Below are positions 60,501 through 64,000 of a stretch of 64,000 nucleotides of DNA, piece by piece. The notes beneath the pieces are model-generated. The model was given only the letters and a program-made list of their open reading frames with translations. It was not told the DNA's origin and searched no databases. Position 1 is the stretch's first letter; every line of letters starts with the position of its first letter. A program made the position numbers and the translations under genes. The stretch lies in contig JARHVA010001473.1 in assembly GCA_037957365.1 (NCBI GenBank), forward strand, positions 2,061,501 through 2,125,500, given 5' to 3'. This stretch comes from Torreya grandis (Eukaryota; Streptophyta; Pinopsida; Cupressales; Taxaceae).

Positions 60501-62130
60501 CACCATATTGGTTGAGTAGTTAGATGTAGACACTTGTATATTCTGGTTGCCTATGAGTGTGATGAGTGTTACTTTAGAGGATGTGTGGAGGATTTTGAGA
60601 CTATTGGTGACTAGCACGAGGTCAATATTATAGGATGAGATGGGATCAAGCCTTAAAAATCATGAATATAGATATTTTAGGGTAGAGCTCATGTATATCT
60701 TGAGCATGGTGGTAATTTAGATGTTGTTTTATATATGATTTTGTTATTTCATGTTCCACATGTGTGAAAGTTTCCTATTTTTTATTGGTTTTGTTTATAG
60801 AAATGGATTGTGGTGGCATATCTATCTCATATAGGATGAATACTATCATACAAGATATAAAAGAGCATGGGACCATGTATTCTCAGGGTTAGACCATTCT
60901 TGCACATTTGTATCAGGATCTTTATAGATTTACATGGGATGAGTTTAGTGGTGGCATTTGGATCAACCACACTAATACATTGTTGGACCTATGAGCACAT
61001 AGTAGTTACTCCACCAGTGGGGATGCCAAATGATTATTGAGAACTTTTATAGGTATTCACATTGAAATGAGTTAGCATAATGTAGGTGCAAATTAGAGTA
61101 GCATACACTGTATGAGGAATTAGATGAGTTGACTATGACTCCATTATTTGGAGACCATACAAAGGGTTTTATAGGTGGCTAAAGGATTGCACACGGTTAC
61201 ATTGGATTAGTGTGAGTTTTTATTACCATGTTTGGTGGCCAAATGTATTTGAGCAATTTTAGTATGAGAGAGACATAATAATTCAAAGTATGATAGGATG
61301 TGCGCCCAACTTCATGGGTGTGGGAACAAAATGTTCAGGCTCTAGTGAGACTAAGTGATAGGGGTAGGTCATCTATGATAGATATTACACCCATTCTAAT
61401 AGATTAGAGGGATCTTATTATAGAGATATTATATGTAGTGATGTTGGGTGCACTGGTGCATATAACACATGGTGGGTACAACACAAGTGGAATTGATTAT
61501 TCCTAGGTGAAGGAGATGGAGTTATTGATGACATGTTAGACCAAGAGCCTATGAAATCTATTGGAGGCATGAATGTTTAAATGAGTTGTTTACTTGTAAT
61601 TTTTTGTTTTTGAATTATTTAATGAATGAAAGCTAATGTTTTTTGTTCCATGTCTATGTAGGTGATAGGCATTATTGGGTGATGACTATTGAGTCTACAG
61701 TATGAGATCTAACACAATAATTTATTCATGATGCTATGGATGGTGGTATTATTGAGCATGCCATAATAGATTTTAGTATTCAAAAACCCTTATTTAATCA
61801 CGTTATGATCACTACTACTATATATGTTTGAGTTGTGATAAAGTAGGACAAGTTGAGAGTTGAGGTGGTGAGACTACAAATGCACCCATTAGACTGACTG
61901 CTAATTTAGGTCCTATATTTATGGATGAGTATGTATGATTATAGTAATATCATGCCAATATCAAGAAATGATTAGGTGTATATGAGGATTGAGAGAGGAT
62001 AGAGAGGTTACAATCTAAGACATGAGGTGATGTTGGGGCTTATAGTTCTATGAGTCCTATATTGGTATATATAGAGGATGTTGACATAGATGAAGAGGTT
62101 CATGTTATCCATGCTATGATTATAGAGGGA
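60501..62130 (+). pseudogene. Plant mobile domain (PMD) ORF of element D, part 2
   Basis: Continues the frame of 35593-35737: ITILVE, then FWLPMSVMSVTLEDVWRILRL (60535-60605), matching the PMD pattern 'LITALVERWxxETHTFHLPxGExTITLEDVxxLLGLPV'. A later block, TILAHLYQDLYRFTWDEF then WINHTNTLLDL (60893-60990), matches 'xxLAxLYRxLCRAxxxxxxQIxGxLxLLQxWAWE'. Between them a non-matching stretch (about 60650-60800) ends in TTTTGTTTATAG and looks like an intron. A second intron-like stretch ends in CTATGTAG at about 61662. PMD proteins are plant proteins (MAIN/MAIL1 group) whose domain is often carried by transposons. This copy has stops at former W and R codons and is dead. Confidence 0.72.
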
Positions 62131-62399
62131 TGTGCTATTTATTTCATTATATAAACTATTTATTAAATATTATATCACTATAAAACTCATTATATATATG
62201 GTTACTAGTTACTTTGGTATATTTTAATTTTTAATGATTATATGGATTTAACATGTTATACTTTAAGATGTATGTGTTTATTTTAATTGTACATGTTAGA
62301 ATGTTAGTATTTTAGAATTACAATGTCTATCTATAACTAACATTGAAAACTATCTGAGCTCTGAGTGATCATCTATCCATGCTAAAGGCAATAATAATT
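62131..62399. other. Spacer between PMD ORF and gag of element D
   Basis: AT-rich; no coding trace on either strand. It is where a protease or pol would have to begin if D had one; none was read. Confidence 0.5.
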
Positions 62400-63960
62400 G
62401 TGAATTATACCAAGGGTCTGATATATATGAATCATTGTATTGTGATTGTGGAACTATGTTATTAGGAATATTTATAGTATCTATCACATAAGTTTTTATT
62501 GGCTATTTTGATAATATAATTACTAATTGATTATTTTTTCCTTATATTAAAAAAATTTCTATAATGTTTCTTAACTTTCTACATTGGCTTCCACTATTGT
62601 TGAATTGGTGACACAATAGATCTCTCATATGTTTTTTTATCTAGATGAATTTATATCAACATGATAAGTAACTATTTGTTCCTTAATAAGAACATCTTAG
62701 GATAAACTGGTCATGGTGTAATGTGATCTATTAGAATGAGGAGAAGGAGAATCGCATGTCCCCTTAGTAAATGTAATAATATCTCTATCAACATACTACT
62801 CAATCTTGCCTTTAAGTGCACAATAATAATTATCTCAATGATCATTAATGTGATGATAATTGAAATAAGGCCTATTTATAATTTTTTACAATCAATTACC
62901 TGGATGATAATGATTTGGAGGATGAGTGATCACCCTCTTATCCAAAAATGTCCTGATAATATTGTGAGGCATATCTCTATATTAATAAAACCATATAGTT
63001 TGTCATGTACCATGAGGTGCTTTAGTAATTTTAGGAGCTGATTTGAAAACTAATTCTTTCCCTTTATGCAATACTTTAATCTATGTTTTCTATGGAAGAT
63101 TAGGACAAGGTGGATTCGATTCTTGAACAAGGTCAAGTGACTCAAGTGGTAACAACCCAACTAAAAATATGCCTTTGTATTTGGTTTCATGAGTCCCAAT
63201 TTATTTTCCAATGTAATAGTATAATAAAAAAGATGTTTAAAAGATTTATATGTTTAACACAATAATTATTATTTAAGAGGGAAAATGGGATCTCTATAAA
63301 ATATATACTATGCATCCAAATCTGTCAGTTGATAAATTAACTATTACATACATGGCTTAACCTATAATGTGTAGTCACAAAATGGGTCATAATTTCCCTG
63401 ATGTAATGATGATAATCACTCATATGTAACTTTAGATACCTTATTCTTAATAAATTATATAAGAAATATTTATTATAACTCAACATATGTATGTAACGAC
63501 CCACTAGGTAGTGAATGATGGAACCAATTCAAAGCCTCAACTTTGGAAATAACTATAATAATATCATGACATCATTACAACCATTCATAGATTTTTTTAA
63601 AGTTTTGAAATGTAAGTAGGGATCCCCATTTCCATTGAACTTATAAAATGTCAGTATCTTGAAATCATGCTGTAATAACATGTATAAGATATTCCATGGA
63701 GTAGGATTAACATGGATAATGTTCAAATTGACCCAATAATGACAAACCTTAATTTATTATGTAATTTGATGTAATTTATGCTATAAAACACCCAAAACAT
63801 GCATTAAAGAGATAATATCTTGTGAAGTCATGTTGATATCTTGGAATGGTTCATTTAATAATTGAATTTTATTATTAATTTTGGCCATTGTTACACTATT
63901 TTAAATAGGAGAAGAAAGGCTAGAGATAAACTCTTCTTGATGTATTTAGGTTTGGGATAT
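62400..63960 (-). pseudogene. gag: Decayed gag of element D
   Basis: Structural polyprotein, read from the right edge. Capsid core: TFYKFNGNGDPYLHFKTLKKSMNG (about 63645-63575), matching 'PxFxxFNGxGDPxxHLxxFxxSM'. After a one-step frame change it continues as EALNWFHHSLPSGSLHTYVE (about 63535-63480), matching 'GxALxWFxxLPPGSIxxWxEL'. A zinc-knuckle region at about 62870-62760 reads YFNYHHINDH then YYCALKGKIE, the decayed form of 'CxYHxxxGHxTxxCxxLKxxIE'. Only fragments remain between. The N-terminal start is at or beyond 63960. The family differs in detail from the gag of B. Confidence 0.8.
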
Positions 63961-64000
63961 TTGCTGATATTCAGTATATCATTAGTTTGAAAAGTTATAT

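Larger units (their letters stand above)
32286..64000 (-). mobile_element. Element D: LTR retrotransposon with gag and antisense PMD ORF (partial)
   Basis: Minus-strand element running off the right edge. Reading in its sense direction: gag (right edge to about 62.4 kb), a PMD gene on the opposite strand (62.1 to 35.6 kb, interrupted by element C), noncoding DNA, PPT, and the 3' LTR (33528-32286). No protease, RT or integrase is seen between gag and the PMD ORF. Antisense ORFs carrying transposase-like or plant mobile domains have been described in the 3' region of Tat-lineage gypsy elements, and the layout fits that. The 5' LTR and TSD cannot be checked. The unity of D is inferred from orientation and nesting. 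Confidence 0.65.

Noticed and set aside
1..64000. tRNA, rRNA, organelle DNA or bacterial-type operons
   Set aside because: No tRNA-like cloverleaf, rRNA core motif, organelle gene or ribosome-binding-site pattern was seen. The window is nuclear plant repeat DNA.

Overview
The window looks like intergenic DNA from a very large plant genome, most likely a conifer or other gymnosperm. The reasons are its strong AT-richness, very few CpG, no intact gene, and giant, old, nested LTR retrotransposons of plant Ty3/gypsy type. The clade is an inference; the sequence carries no marker that names the species. Nearly every coding trace is a decayed transposon ORF whose stops are mostly one C-to-T change from a sensible codon.

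Layout. 1-9 kb: old background with a decayed LINE reverse transcriptase (minus strand, about 3.5-5.0 kb), small tandem repeats and a regular ~60-bp motif array. 9.04-23.98 kb: element A, a full LTR retrotransposon (plus strand) with 1.23-kb LTRs, a 5-bp target site duplication (TSD; ACATG), gag and protease remnants, no reverse transcriptase or integrase, and about 8 kb of unexplained interior. 24-31.3 kb: mostly unassigned, with one long decayed unidentified reading frame (25.7-27.1 kb). 31.3-64 kb: a four-level nest. A plus-strand gag element (E) is cut at 32,285 by minus-strand element D. D has a 3' LTR at 32,286-33,528, an antisense plant-mobile-domain (PMD) ORF and a gag that reaches the right edge. 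The PMD ORF of D is cut at 35,737/60,496 by element C (35,738-60,495, TSD ATGAT). Element C is cut at 37,188/53,972 by element B (37,189-53,971, TSD ATGAA).

How the parts relate. B is the only element here with a full coding order: gag, protease, RT, RNase H, a second RNase H, integrase. The second RNase H places it in the Tat lineage. A and C keep a protease-type ORF but no RT or integrase, and share a primer-binding region (PBS) and a small stem-loop, so they look like related non-autonomous families. D pairs a gag with a PMD gene on the opposite strand. LTR divergence judged by hand is lowest in B, higher in C and highest in A, which agrees with the nesting order.

The most unusual signals are RNA-structure-like. 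Six stem-loops with fixed geometry and compensating arm changes lie in the 3' noncoding part of B. A second hairpin type with a TACC/TGCC tetraloop lies in the 3' noncoding parts of both A and C, always in the sense orientation. Hairpin-forming tandem repeats lie in the 5' leader of B.
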